The notes under the pieces: generated by a model
Databases searched by the model: none
Seen by the model: only the letters and a program-made list of their open reading frames with translations
Told to the model about the DNA's origin: nothing
Shown here: positions 8,527 through 16,597 of the stretch, in pieces
Position numbering within the stretch: position 1 is the first letter of the stretch
How the letters are laid out: every line of letters starts with the position of its first letter
From: Roseburia porci
GTDB lineage: Bacteria; Bacillota; Clostridia; Lachnospirales; Lachnospiraceae
Length of the DNA stretch: 64,000 nt
Assembly: GCF_009695765.1 (NCBI RefSeq)
Contig: NZ_VUNI01000006.1
Span: 1-64,000 of the forward strand
Direction: 5' to 3'
Made by a program: the position numbers and the translations under genes

Positions 8527-9948
8527 ATGTCAGATGATAAATTAATGGATATAGATTCTAACCAGAATAACGATGATAATGAATACGAAGATGTCTGCTA
8601 TATCTGCCGCAGACCGGAGCATGTAGCAGGTAAAATGATACATATTCCGAACAATATCTGCATTTGCAGGGATTGTATGCAGAAAACATTTGATTCCATG
8701 AACAGTTCAGGAATCAATATGAATGATATGATGAATATGAACTTAGGTTCCATGCCGAATATCAGCATGATCAATCTTTCGGATCTTCAGAATTCAATTC
8801 CGAACAGTCAGAAACTCAAAAAGAAAAAGGAAAAGAAAGAACCGAAAAAGGCACCGGTACTTGATATTCATTCTATCCCGGCACCGCATAAGATCAAAGC
8901 AAGTCTTGATGAATATGTAGTTGGGCAGGAGCATGCCAAGAAGGTCATGTCGGTTGCTGTATATAACCATTACAAACGTATCATGGAGAACACAGATGAT
9001 GGTGTGGAAATTGAAAAATCCAATATGCTGATGATCGGACCAACCGGTTCCGGAAAAACATATCTTGTGAAAACATTAGCAAAATTACTGGATGTGCCAC
9101 TTGCAATCACGGATGCGACCTCCCTGACAGAGGCAGGATATATCGGTGATGACATTGAAAGTGTTGTAAGTAAGCTTCTTGCAGCAGCAGATAATGATGT
9201 GGAACGCGCAGAGCATGGTATTATCTTTATCGATGAGATCGATAAGATCGCAAAGAAGAAGAATACCAATCAGCGTGATGTCAGCGGAGAATCGGTACAG
9301 CAGGGAATGTTAAAGCTCTTAGAAGGAGCAGAAGTGGAAGTCCCGGTAGGAGCAAGCAGCAAAAATGCCATGGTTCCGATGACAACAGTGGATACCAAAG
9401 ACATCTTGTTTATCTGTGGCGGAGCTTTTCCGGATCTGGAAGAGATCATCAAGGAACGTCTGAATAAAGAGGCATCCATCGGATTTAAAGCTGACCTGAA
9501 GGATAAATATGACGAAGAAGAGAATCTCCTGGAACAGGTTACCGTAGAAGATGTGCGGAATTTTGGAATGATACCGGAGTTTTTGGGAAGACTTCCAATT
9601 TTATTCTCGCTGGAGGCATTGACGGAAGATATGCTTGTGCGCATCCTGCGTGAGCCGAAGAACGCGATCATCAAGCAGTATCAGAAGTTACTGGCTATGG
9701 ACGAGGTAAAACTGGAATTTGATGATGAAGCACTTCACACAATTGCAAAGCGTGCAAAAGAGAAGAAAGTAGGAGCGCGTGCGCTTCGTGCGATCATAGA
9801 AGATTTTATGCTGGACATTATGTATGAGATTCCGAAGGATGATAATATCGGCAGTGTAACAATTACAAAAGATTTTATCGAAAAGAAAGGCGGACCGCTC
9901 ATTACGATGAGAGGCTGCGCAGAAATCGAAGATAAAGCAGAAGCATAA
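8527..9948 (+). CDS. clpX: ClpX-like AAA+ unfoldase, divergent
   Basis: An ATP-dependent unfoldase subunit expected to feed ClpP. The N-terminal zinc domain has Cys24/Cys27 and Cys47/Cys50. The AAA+ core has Walker A GPTGSGKT (Lys177), pore loop AGYIG (the usual form is GYVG), Walker B IIFIDEID, the RDVSGESVQQGMLKLLEG segment, and an IGF motif (EASIGFKAD) of the kind that docks on ClpP. Length is 473 against about 420 for canonical ClpX. The excess comes from an acidic Asn-rich N-terminus and a Met/Asn-rich plus Lys-rich linker (about residues 55-115). No clpP or tig gene is adjacent, so it could be a second ClpX paralog. A strong terminator follows. Confidence 0.88.
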   Translation: MSDDKLMDIDSNQNNDDNEYEDVCYICRRPEHVAGKMIHIPNNICICRDCMQKTFDSMNSSGINMNDMMNMNLGSMPNISMINLSDLQNSIPNSQKLKKKKEKKEPKKAPVLDIHSIPAPHKIKASLDEYVVGQEHAKKVMSVAVYNHYKRIMENTDDGVEIEKSNMLMIGPTGSGKTYLVKTLAKLLDVPLAITDATSLTEAGYIGDDIESVVSKLLAAADNDVERAEHGIIFIDEIDKIAKKKNTNQRDVSGESVQQGMLKLLEGAEVEVPVGASSKNAMVPMTTVDTKDILFICGGAFPDLEEIIKERLNKEASIGFKADLKDKYDEEENLLEQVTVEDVRNFGMIPEFLGRLPILFSLEALTEDMLVRILREPKNAIIKQYQKLLAMDEVKLEFDDEALHTIAKRAKEKKVGARALRAIIEDFMLDIMYEIPKDDNIGSVTITKDFIEKKGGPLITMRGCAEIEDKAEA

Positions 9949-9970
9949 ATAACAGACAGTATGGATACGA

Positions 9971-10014
9971 ATACAGGAACTGCAGGAGAGAACATCCAAA
10001 GTTCCTGTATTTTT
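9971..10014 (+). terminator. Rho-independent terminator of clpX
   Basis: A perfect 11-bp stem (ATACAGGAACT with AGTTCCTGTAT) is followed by TTTTGATTT. It separates clpX from the nuclease pair and shows that the in-frame ATG at 9961 upstream of the exonuclease gene is not a translation start. Confidence 0.88.
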
Positions 10015-10035
10015 GATTTGGGAAAGGGTGAGGAT

Positions 10036-11127
10036 ATGAAACTGATTCATTGTGCGGATCTGCATCTGGATTCAAAAATGACGGCAAATTTGTCGACAGA
10101 GCAGGCAAAAGAACGCAGGGCAGAGATCTTAAACACATTTATGAGAATGGTTGATTATGCAAATGATCATGATGTGGAGCTGATTCTGATTGCGGGAGAC
10201 CTGTTTGATACAAGAAATGTATCGGCAACAGCAAGAAACGCGGTCCGCGATGCGATTGTGATGCATCCGGGCATTACATTTCTTTATCTGAAAGGCAATC
10301 ATGACAATGACAATTTTTTGTCCAAACTGGATGAAATTCCGGCGAATCTGAAGCTTTTTGATGAAAACTGGAAGTCCTATCGTTATGGCAGGATCGTGAT
10401 TTCAGGTCTGGAACTGAATGCAGTCAATCAGGTAACTGCATACAATTCTCTGGTACTTGATCATGATGATTACAATATTGTAATGCTGCACGGTCAGGAC
10501 AGCACTTATCAGACGAAAGACAAGACGGAAGTCATTGCATTAAATGAACTGAAAAACCGGAATATTGATTATCTGGCACTCGGACATATCCACAGCTATA
10601 AAGAAGCGCCGTTGGACGGAAGAGGGATATATTGTTATCCGGGCTGCCTGGAAGGAAGAGGCTTTGATGAGTGCGGTGAAAAAGGATTTGTAGTTATAGA
10701 TATCGATGAGAAAGCGCATTCCATGGTGCATCGGTTTGTGCCGTTTTCCAGCAGGGTTTTACATACGGTGCAGGTAGATGTAAGTCAGTGCATGACCTCG
10801 CAGGAGGCAGCGGAATGCATTCGAAAAGTGATAGAACAGAACCAGTATCCGGCAAAAAGTATGGTGAAATTTGTATTGTCCGGTGCGGTGGATATTGAGT
10901 CAGAGCGGAATACCGAGTATCTCGCACAACAGTTTTCGGATCTGTTTTATTTTGAAAAAGTAGAGGATGAGACAACACTTCGTCTGGATTATGAGCAGTA
11001 TGCAAAGGATGAGTCACTCAAAGGAGAATTTATCCGTATGGTGTATGCATCGGATCTGGATGAAAAGATGAAGCCGGAAGTGATCCGAATGGGAATTCAG
11101 GCGTTGTCAGGGGAGGAGTTCGTATGA
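10036..11127 (+). CDS. SbcD/YhaO-like DNA repair exonuclease
   Basis: A calcineurin-type metallophosphoesterase of 363 residues, the nuclease half of an SbcCD/Mre11-Rad50-like complex. Metal-binding motifs appear in order: CADLHLDS, IAGDLFDTRN, LKGNHDND, VMLHGQD and LALGHIHSYK. The start at 10036 is chosen because GGTGAGG sits just upstream and the conserved MKLIHCADLHLDS begins there; the longer frame from 9961 runs through the clpX terminator. It overlaps the next gene by 4 bp (ATGA), indicating coupled translation with the ATPase partner. Closest in layout to the B. subtilis yhaO-yhaN pair. Confidence 0.9.
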   Translation: MKLIHCADLHLDSKMTANLSTEQAKERRAEILNTFMRMVDYANDHDVELILIAGDLFDTRNVSATARNAVRDAIVMHPGITFLYLKGNHDNDNFLSKLDEIPANLKLFDENWKSYRYGRIVISGLELNAVNQVTAYNSLVLDHDDYNIVMLHGQDSTYQTKDKTEVIALNELKNRNIDYLALGHIHSYKEAPLDGRGIYCYPGCLEGRGFDECGEKGFVVIDIDEKAHSMVHRFVPFSSRVLHTVQVDVSQCMTSQEAAECIRKVIEQNQYPAKSMVKFVLSGAVDIESERNTEYLAQQFSDLFYFEKVEDETTLRLDYEQYAKDESLKGEFIRMVYASDLDEKMKPEVIRMGIQALSGEEFV

Positions 11128-13238
11128 GACTGTTAGCGTGTCATATTGAAAATTTTGGCAAGCTCCATGACTTTACGATGGAATTTGCAGATGGAGTGAA
11201 TACGATCAGCCAACCGAATGGCTGGGGAAAAAGTACGCTTGCAGCATTCTTTAAAGTGATGTTTTATGGATTTGACTCCAAAAAAGCAAAGGATGCACCG
11301 GATAAGGAACGCAAATTATACTTGCCATGGCAGGGTGGAACCTATGGTGGAGAATTGGATTTTGAAGTAAATGGCAAGCGTTATCGCATCAGCAGGACAT
11401 TTGGAAAAACAGAGAGAACAGACCAGTTCCATTTGTATGATCTGGCAACGAATCTGGAAAGCTGTGATTATTCGGATAAGATCGGAGAAGAACTGTTCGG
11501 ACTCGACAGTGGTTCTTTTCGAAGAAGTGTATTTATCGCACAAAGCGAGGTACTTTCCGGCTCCACGGATGCAATCAATGCAAAGCTTGGCAATCTTGTG
11601 GAAAACACGAACGATATTAATAATTATGAGACCGCACAAAGCAGGATCAAAGAGGAAATGAACCGGCTTACGCCAGACCGTGTATCAGGTTCCATCCGGA
11701 AAAATAAAAACAGAATCACAGAACTGTCAGAAGTCCTGCGTGGATCGGATGCGGCAGAGAAGGCATATCTGGAGAAAAAGCAGCTGTTAGAAGAAAAACA
11801 AAAAGAAAAAGAACGTATATCTAAGCAGAGGCGTATCTGTGCGGGAAGACTGCGCAGTGTCAGTGAAGCAGACAAAAAAGAGACTTTACGACAGCAGTAT
11901 ATAAAGCTGGAAGAGGACGAGAGAAATAAAAAAGAAGCATATCTGGAAAAGAAAAAAGTATTTCCGCAGGAGATTCCGCAAGCAGAGGATTTGTCCCATA
12001 TGCAGCAGAAAGCAAGACAACTGGAAGAATATCATACGACCGGTCAGAACTTTGCATTTACACCGGAAGAGGAGAAACGCTATCAGAAGTTAAAAGCACA
12101 GTTGGCAGAAGGAAAACAGACAGTTTCAACGGAACCAAAAGAAAATCACCGTGGACTGCTGTCTGGAGGAATCGCAGCAGTTGCAGCTGGTATCATTCTG
12201 TTACTGATTGGAATGACCGTATTTCGCGGCAATGGCATTTTGTTTGCTCTGACCGGTGGAATTGCAGTGGTCATTGGCATAGGACTCCTGTTCCACGGGA
12301 AAGCACAAAAACGCGCTTATGAAGAGAAGAAACAACAGGAGCAGAAGCTTTTGTTTGAATTAAAAAGCAGCGATCAGGAACTGCAGCGGCTGGAACAAAA
12401 GAAGCAGCAGTATGAGCATGCAAAGGAGATGGAAGAGAAAGTCCGTAGACAGCTGACAGAGTTTCTTATGCAATACCAGATTGCATTGGAAGAAGATATT
12501 ACAGGACAGCTTACGGCACTTTTAATACAATCAGAGGCAGTAAGGACAGCTTATGGAATCTGGGAGGATGCTGCGCATGCGAAAGAGGACTTCCGGAAAA
12601 GACATCCGGAAGAAACACTGACACCGGTGGAAAAAACAGAAGAATCCCTGGAAGAATTAAATGAAAAGATCGCTCACCTTGATGATGAGTTAGAGAAGAT
12701 CCAGAATGTAATCTCAGATTATGAAGGGCAGATCGAGGAACTGCAGGAGAAGATGGATCTTCGGGATGAGAAAGAAGCAGAGCTTGAGGAACTTCGAAAG
12801 CGGCAGGAAAAAGAACAGAAAAGATATGAGCTGCTGAAAACAACACATGAATATCTTCAGGCCGCAAAGGAGCAGTTTACCTCCAGATATATGGCACCGA
12901 TATCCAATGGATTTGCCAGATATTATAATGATTTGAATGCATCTGCAGGGGAGCAGACCTGGATGGTGGATGCCAATATGGAATTGAAGCTGAAGGAGCA
13001 GGGAGAGTACCGCGATGTCCGTTGGTTGTCCGCCGGCTATCAGGATCTGATCGGATTTTGTATGAGGCTTGCACTTGTGGATGCCATGTTTCCGGAAACA
13101 AAGCCGTTTCTGGTATTAGATGATCCGTTTGTCAACCTCGATCAGGAAAAGGCACAAAAGGGAAATGAATTGCTCAAACAGCTTGGAAAAGAATATCAGA
13201 CAATCTATTTTACCTGTCACAACAGCCGGGTTCCATAG
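11124..13238 (+). CDS. SbcC/YhaN-like AAA ATPase with central membrane hairpin
   Basis: A Rad50/SMC-type ATPase of 704 residues paired with the upstream nuclease. The N-terminal half has the ATP-binding segment PNGWGKSTLAAF. Long coiled coils rich in Lys/Glu/Gln follow at about residues 195-300 and 400-590. The C-terminal Walker B is FLVLDDPFVNLDQEKAQKG. Two hydrophobic segments at about residues 350-392 (GIAAVAAGIILLLIGM and FALTGGIAVVIGIGLLF) lie between the coils, as in YhaN-type proteins, suggesting a membrane-tethered complex. The role in DNA end processing is inferred from the family. A perfect palindromic terminator follows the gene. Confidence 0.87.
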   Translation: MRLLACHIENFGKLHDFTMEFADGVNTISQPNGWGKSTLAAFFKVMFYGFDSKKAKDAPDKERKLYLPWQGGTYGGELDFEVNGKRYRISRTFGKTERTDQFHLYDLATNLESCDYSDKIGEELFGLDSGSFRRSVFIAQSEVLSGSTDAINAKLGNLVENTNDINNYETAQSRIKEEMNRLTPDRVSGSIRKNKNRITELSEVLRGSDAAEKAYLEKKQLLEEKQKEKERISKQRRICAGRLRSVSEADKKETLRQQYIKLEEDERNKKEAYLEKKKVFPQEIPQAEDLSHMQQKARQLEEYHTTGQNFAFTPEEEKRYQKLKAQLAEGKQTVSTEPKENHRGLLSGGIAAVAAGIILLLIGMTVFRGNGILFALTGGIAVVIGIGLLFHGKAQKRAYEEKKQQEQKLLFELKSSDQELQRLEQKKQQYEHAKEMEEKVRRQLTEFLMQYQIALEEDITGQLTALLIQSEAVRTAYGIWEDAAHAKEDFRKRHPEETLTPVEKTEESLEELNEKIAHLDDELEKIQNVISDYEGQIEELQEKMDLRDEKEAELEELRKRQEKEQKRYELLKTTHEYLQAAKEQFTSRYMAPISNGFARYYNDLNASAGEQTWMVDANMELKLKEQGEYRDVRWLSAGYQDLIGFCMRLALVDAMFPETKPFLVLDDPFVNLDQEKAQKGNELLKQLGKEYQTIYFTCHNSRVP

Positions 13239-13248
13239 AAAAACTTGC

Positions 13249-13278
13249 AAAAAACAGTATCATGTGATACTGTTTTTT
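13249..13278 (+). terminator. Palindromic terminator after the YhaN-like gene
   Basis: Perfect 14-bp arms (AAAAAACAGTATCA and TGATACTGTTTTTT) with only two bases between them, A-rich 5' and T-rich 3', so it can work as a terminator on either strand. It lies 38 bp upstream of a Crp/Fnr-family gene, so an operator role is also possible. Confidence 0.8.
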
Positions 13279-13316
13279 GTGCTACATGGAAAAATATCTG
13301 TGAAAAGGAAATAGGC

Positions 13317-13985
13317 ATGGATGAGAAAATAAATCAAAAAATTACTGATGCATTTGAAATATGTCCGATTTTTCAGGGAATTGACTGGTCCTGTTTCCAT
13401 CCTGTCTATCGCGAATTCCGGAGAAAACAGGAAATCTGTGATGTGGTCGATGGTGTTTCCTGTGTGGGAATTATTGGCAGTGGAGAAGCGGATGTGTATA
13501 CCGTATCCGACGAACTGACGCAGCCGAATGTTTCAACACAGCATGCAGGGAGCATTTTCGGGATCTGTAATGTCTTTTTGGACAGTGCGATGCCGACAAA
13601 GCTTGTCTGCAAGGTACAGTGTGGTGTTGTGTTTATTCCGAAAAAAGAATTCCGGCAGCTGATCCACAGGGATGAAGAATTCCAGAAACGTTATCTTGCA
13701 CTGTGCAATCAGAAGATTTTATATCTTGCACAGAAAATAGAATTAATGGGAATCAATTCCTGCAAGGGAAAGTTTGCATGTTATCTTCTTCGCAATGCAG
13801 ATCGGGAAGGGAACGTGCTTTTGGGCACATCCAAAGAGCAGTTTGCAAGATATTTGAATGTAAGCAGGGCAAGTCTGTTTCGGACGATTGCCGATTTTAC
13901 CGCCAGAAATCTGATCTGTTCGAAGGACAATCAGATTCAGATCATAAACAGAGATGGACTGGAAGCCATCAGAAAAGGAGAATGA
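13317..13985 (+). CDS. Crp/Fnr-family transcriptional regulator
   Basis: A 222-residue protein with an N-terminal cyclic-nucleotide-binding-like beta barrel (about residues 20-130) and a C-terminal winged helix containing SKEQFARYLNVSRASLFRTI, a Crp-type recognition helix. The N-terminal domain has several cysteines (Cys16, Cys23, Cys36, Cys42 and others) but no obvious FNR four-cysteine pattern, so the signal is unknown. The ATG at 13317 has AAGGAA upstream; the longer frame from 13245 begins within the terminator hairpin and is rejected. It directly precedes and overlaps a NitT/TauT-type ABC transporter operon, which it probably regulates. Confidence 0.85.
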   Translation: MDEKINQKITDAFEICPIFQGIDWSCFHPVYREFRRKQEICDVVDGVSCVGIIGSGEADVYTVSDELTQPNVSTQHAGSIFGICNVFLDSAMPTKLVCKVQCGVVFIPKKEFRQLIHRDEEFQKRYLALCNQKILYLAQKIELMGINSCKGKFACYLLRNADREGNVLLGTSKEQFARYLNVSRASLFRTIADFTARNLICSKDNQIQIINRDGLEAIRKGE

Positions 13986-13990
13986 AAAAG

Positions 13991-15037
13991 ATGAAAAAGA
14001 AATTATTGGCATTAGCACTGTCTGCAGTACTTGCAGCAGGTGCTTTGGCAGGATGTGGAACATCTGCGAAGGAGAAAAACAGCGCAGATACGCAGAGTGC
14101 AGCAGATCAGGCTGTGACAGAAGAAAATACAGAAAGCACAGATGACACACAGATCCGCCTTGGAGGATTAAAAGGACCGACATCTATGGGAATGGCAAAA
14201 CTGATTCAGGATGCTTCCAATGGGGAATCGGATCTCAATATTGATTTTACACTGGCTGCTTCTGCGGATGAACTGACACCGGCTTTTGTACAGGGCAATC
14301 TTGATATTATGGCTGTTCCAAGTAATCTTGCAAGTGTTCTTTACAATAAGACAGAGGGAAAAGCGCAGGTTCTTGCAGTCAATACACTTGGTGTATTGTA
14401 TATTGTGGACACCGGTGATTCGGTAAAGAGTCTTTCCGATCTGAAAGGTAAGACAATTTATGCAACCGGACAGGGGGCAACTCCGGAATATTCCCTGAAA
14501 TATCTGTTAAAAGAAAACGGACTGGATCCGGAAAATGATGTTACGATCGAGTGGAAATCCGAGCCGACAGAAATAGTATCTGAGATGGCTGCATCTTCCG
14601 ATGAAGTGGTTGCGATGCTTCCACAGCCGTTTGTAACTGTAGCACAGAGCCAGGTAGAGGGATTAAATGTTGCAGTCAACCTGAACGATGAGTGGAATGC
14701 GCTGGACAATGGAAGTTCCCTTGTTACCGGTGTAGTTGTAGTTCGCAGTGATTTTGCAAAAGAGCATCCACAGCTTGTTTCTGAATTTATGGATGCATAT
14801 CAGGCATCTACAGAGTTTGCAAATAATCATGTGGAGGAAGTTTCTACCATGATCGAGGCTCTGGATATTGTAAAAGCTCCGATTGCACAGAAAGCAATTC
14901 CACAGTGTAACATTACATATATGGAGGGAAGTTCAATGAAAGATGCGTTAGGCGGATATCTTGAGGTGCTGTATGAGCAGAACCCGGCAAGTATCGGCGG
15001 TGCACTTCCGGCGGACGATTTCTATTATGAAAGATAA
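13991..15037 (+). CDS. ABC transporter substrate-binding lipoprotein, NitT/TauT type
   Basis: A secreted lipoprotein of 348 residues. A Lys-rich start, hydrophobic segment and lipobox LAGC precede a Ser/Thr/Glu-rich linker. The body (IRLGGLKGPTSMGMAKLIQ, and LKGKTIYATGQGATPEYSL) matches the periplasmic-binding family II fold used for nitrate, sulfonate and thiamine precursors. The ligand is not deducible. The start at 13991 has AGGAG 10 nt upstream; ATG at 13982, overlapping the regulator stop codon as ATGA, is the alternative and adds only three residues. The frame extends upstream to 13703, but that part overlaps the Crp gene and is spurious. Confidence 0.87.
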   Translation: MKKKLLALALSAVLAAGALAGCGTSAKEKNSADTQSAADQAVTEENTESTDDTQIRLGGLKGPTSMGMAKLIQDASNGESDLNIDFTLAASADELTPAFVQGNLDIMAVPSNLASVLYNKTEGKAQVLAVNTLGVLYIVDTGDSVKSLSDLKGKTIYATGQGATPEYSLKYLLKENGLDPENDVTIEWKSEPTEIVSEMAASSDEVVAMLPQPFVTVAQSQVEGLNVAVNLNDEWNALDNGSSLVTGVVVVRSDFAKEHPQLVSEFMDAYQASTEFANNHVEEVSTMIEALDIVKAPIAQKAIPQCNITYMEGSSMKDALGGYLEVLYEQNPASIGGALPADDFYYER

Positions 15038-15803
15038 TCGTATTGGAAATCATAAAACAATATGGATAGAGAGAACGGCAGCAATCGCTGCCGTTCTTGT
15101 TGTGTGGGAAATCGCAGCACGTATGCTCGATCAGAAGATTCTTCTTGCATCTCCATGGGATGTTCTTCTGGCTTTTGGAGAACTTTTGCACACGCCGGAG
15201 TTTTATCAGGCAGTGGCAGGTTCGTTTCTTCATATTGCACAGGGGTTTTTACTTGGACTGCTTGTGGGCAGCATCTGTGCGGTGATCAGCGCAAAAGTAC
15301 ATCTGATAGAGATTCTTTTATGGCCATATATGGCAGCTGTGAAGGCGGCACCGGTGGCGTCTTTTATCATTCTTTGCCTGGTATGGCTTTCACCATCCGG
15401 CTTATCAGTTTTTATATCGTTTCTCATTGTAGTTCCGGTTGTGTATACGAATCTTTTGAATGGAATACGCGACCTTGATCCACAGATGAAAGAGTTTGCA
15501 GAGTGTTTTGGAATCCGTCCGTGGAAAAGACTGATCGGGATCGATCTTCCGCAGCTGCGGCCTTACATCGTGTCGTCCTTTGAGATCGCAATTGGAATGG
15601 CATGGAAGGCAGGCATTGCAGCGGAGGTTATTGGAACACCGGACAGATCCATCGGAAAAATGCTGTATCATGCGAAAATCTATCTTGCAACACCGGAGCT
15701 TTTTGCGTGGACGCTTCTTGTTATTTTTATCAGTGTATTGTTTGAAAAGGCGGTAACCGGGCTTTTGAAACTGGGATATCAGAGATTGGAGTATAGGATA
15801 TGA
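15027..15803 (+). CDS. ABC transporter permease, NitT/TauT type
   Basis: A 258-residue membrane permease (BPD_transp_1 type) with about six segments. The first begins at ERTAAIAAVLVVWEIAA. The EAA-like loop region ECFGIRPWKRLIGIDLPQL contacts the ATPase, and the C-terminal GMAWKAGIAAEVIGTPDRSIG is typical of SsuC/TauC homologs. The start at 15027 overlaps the binding-protein gene by 11 bp; the frame extends further upstream but only as a shadow. It is the membrane channel of the importer formed with its two neighbours. A terminator-like hairpin lies inside its first codons. Confidence 0.88.
   Translation: MKDNRIGNHKTIWIERTAAIAAVLVVWEIAARMLDQKILLASPWDVLLAFGELLHTPEFYQAVAGSFLHIAQGFLLGLLVGSICAVISAKVHLIEILLWPYMAAVKAAPVASFIILCLVWLSPSGLSVFISFLIVVPVVYTNLLNGIRDLDPQMKEFAECFGIRPWKRLIGIDLPQLRPYIVSSFEIAIGMAWKAGIAAEVIGTPDRSIGKMLYHAKIYLATPELFAWTLLVIFISVLFEKAVTGLLKLGYQRLEYRI
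15072..15097 (+). promoter_or_regulatory. Intra-operon hairpin at the start of the permease gene
   Basis: A perfect 11-bp stem (AGAACGGCAGC with GCTGCCGTTCT, loop AATC) is followed by TGTTGTG. It begins 35 bp after the binding-protein stop codon and lies within codons 16-24 of the permease. It may stabilise the 3' end of the lipoprotein message or cause partial termination, so that binding protein exceeds permease. This is inference from structure. Confidence 0.5.
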
Positions 15804-16420
15804 GTATCAGACTGCATAATTTGGATTTTAACTATAAAGATCAGAAAGTGATAACAAATCTGTCACTCGAGATTGCAGATGGCGGGATCCTGTGTGTAAT
15901 GGGCGAATCCGGCTGCGGTAAAACGACATTGCTTGGCATTCTGACCGGAAGACTGAAGCCCGAGAATGGTGAAATCCAGGGAATTTCCGGAAAAAGGATC
16001 GGTATGGTATTTCAGGAGAACCGCCTTCTGGAGGAGTTTTCCGCAGAGAGCAATATTCTTCTGGGGTGTGACCGGGGATTCTATCCATTGGACGGCGAGG
16101 ATTCCAGACACTGGAAGAAAGCCGAAAAGAGAAAACACATAGACGAGCATCTCAAACTGGTCGGGCTGGAAGAAGCCTCCAAAGAGAAGGTAAAGAATCT
16201 TTCCGGCGGTATGAAGCGAAGAGTTGCAATCGTGCGTGCAATGATGTCAGATTGCGATATTTTGGTTATGGATGAGCCTTTTCAGGGGTTGGATGCCAGA
16301 AACCGGCGAAAGGCAATTGAGTATATCAGGCGGTATAAAGGAGATCGCACATTGCTTCTCGTTACGCATGAAAAGGAAGATGCAGAGAGGCTGGGCGGAG
16401 TGCTCTTTCAAATGTCATAA
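15800..16420 (+). CDS. ABC transporter ATPase, NitT/TauT type
   Basis: A 206-residue ABC ATPase. Walker A is GESGCGKTTL, Q-loop VFQENRLLEEFSA, signature LSGGMKRRVAIVRA, Walker B ILVMDEPFQGLD, and switch His in LLLVTHEKEDAE. It is slightly shorter than typical SsuB/TauB proteins (about 240-260) because it ends soon after the switch region. The ATG overlaps the permease stop codon by 4 bp. It energises the importer of unknown ligand. No clear terminator follows before the pan promoter. Confidence 0.9.
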   Translation: MSIRLHNLDFNYKDQKVITNLSLEIADGGILCVMGESGCGKTTLLGILTGRLKPENGEIQGISGKRIGMVFQENRLLEEFSAESNILLGCDRGFYPLDGEDSRHWKKAEKRKHIDEHLKLVGLEEASKEKVKNLSGGMKRRVAIVRAMMSDCDILVMDEPFQGLDARNRRKAIEYIRRYKGDRTLLLVTHEKEDAERLGGVLFQMS

Positions 16421-16443
16421 GCGTATTTTTATGAGTACATTGA

Positions 16444-16472
16444 TTGTAAATACAGGAAGGATATGGTATAGT
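16444..16472 (+). promoter_or_regulatory. Predicted promoter of the pan operon
   Basis: A TTGTAA -35 box and TATAGT -10 box are separated by 17 bp, 24 bp after the ABC ATPase stop. It would give a 5' UTR of about 118 nt before the panG-like gene. Confidence 0.6.
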
Positions 16473-16473
16473 C

Positions 16474-16496
16474 TCTTTCGAACGGTATTCGAAAGA
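16474..16496 (+). promoter_or_regulatory. Inverted repeat at the pan operon start site
   Basis: Perfect 9-bp arms (TCTTTCGAA and TTCGAAAGA) around CGGTA begin 2 bp after the -10 box and so cover the expected transcription start. Position and symmetry fit a repressor operator; it could also be a hairpin capping the mRNA 5' end. No regulator is identified. Confidence 0.45.
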
Positions 16497-16597
16497 AACT
16501 GTATCGCAGAGGATGTGTTGTCACCCGAACAGAAGAGATAATGTCCGGCAGATACTCGAATGAGGTCCGACCGGATGGTCAGAAAGAAGGTGGTAGC

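Noticed and set aside
9961-10035. Upstream extension of the SbcD-like gene
   Set aside because: It runs through the perfect clpX terminator hairpin; the conserved protein and its ribosome site begin at 10036.
13249-13278. Fnr-type operator
   Set aside because: Arms TATCA/TGATA with a two-base centre do not match TTGAT-N4-ATCAA; terminator function explains the A/T tails better. An own-operator role is kept only as a possibility in a finding.
13703-13990. Upstream extension of the substrate-binding lipoprotein frame
   Set aside because: Lies within the Crp/Fnr coding region in another frame; the lipoprotein signal peptide starts at 13991 (or 13982).
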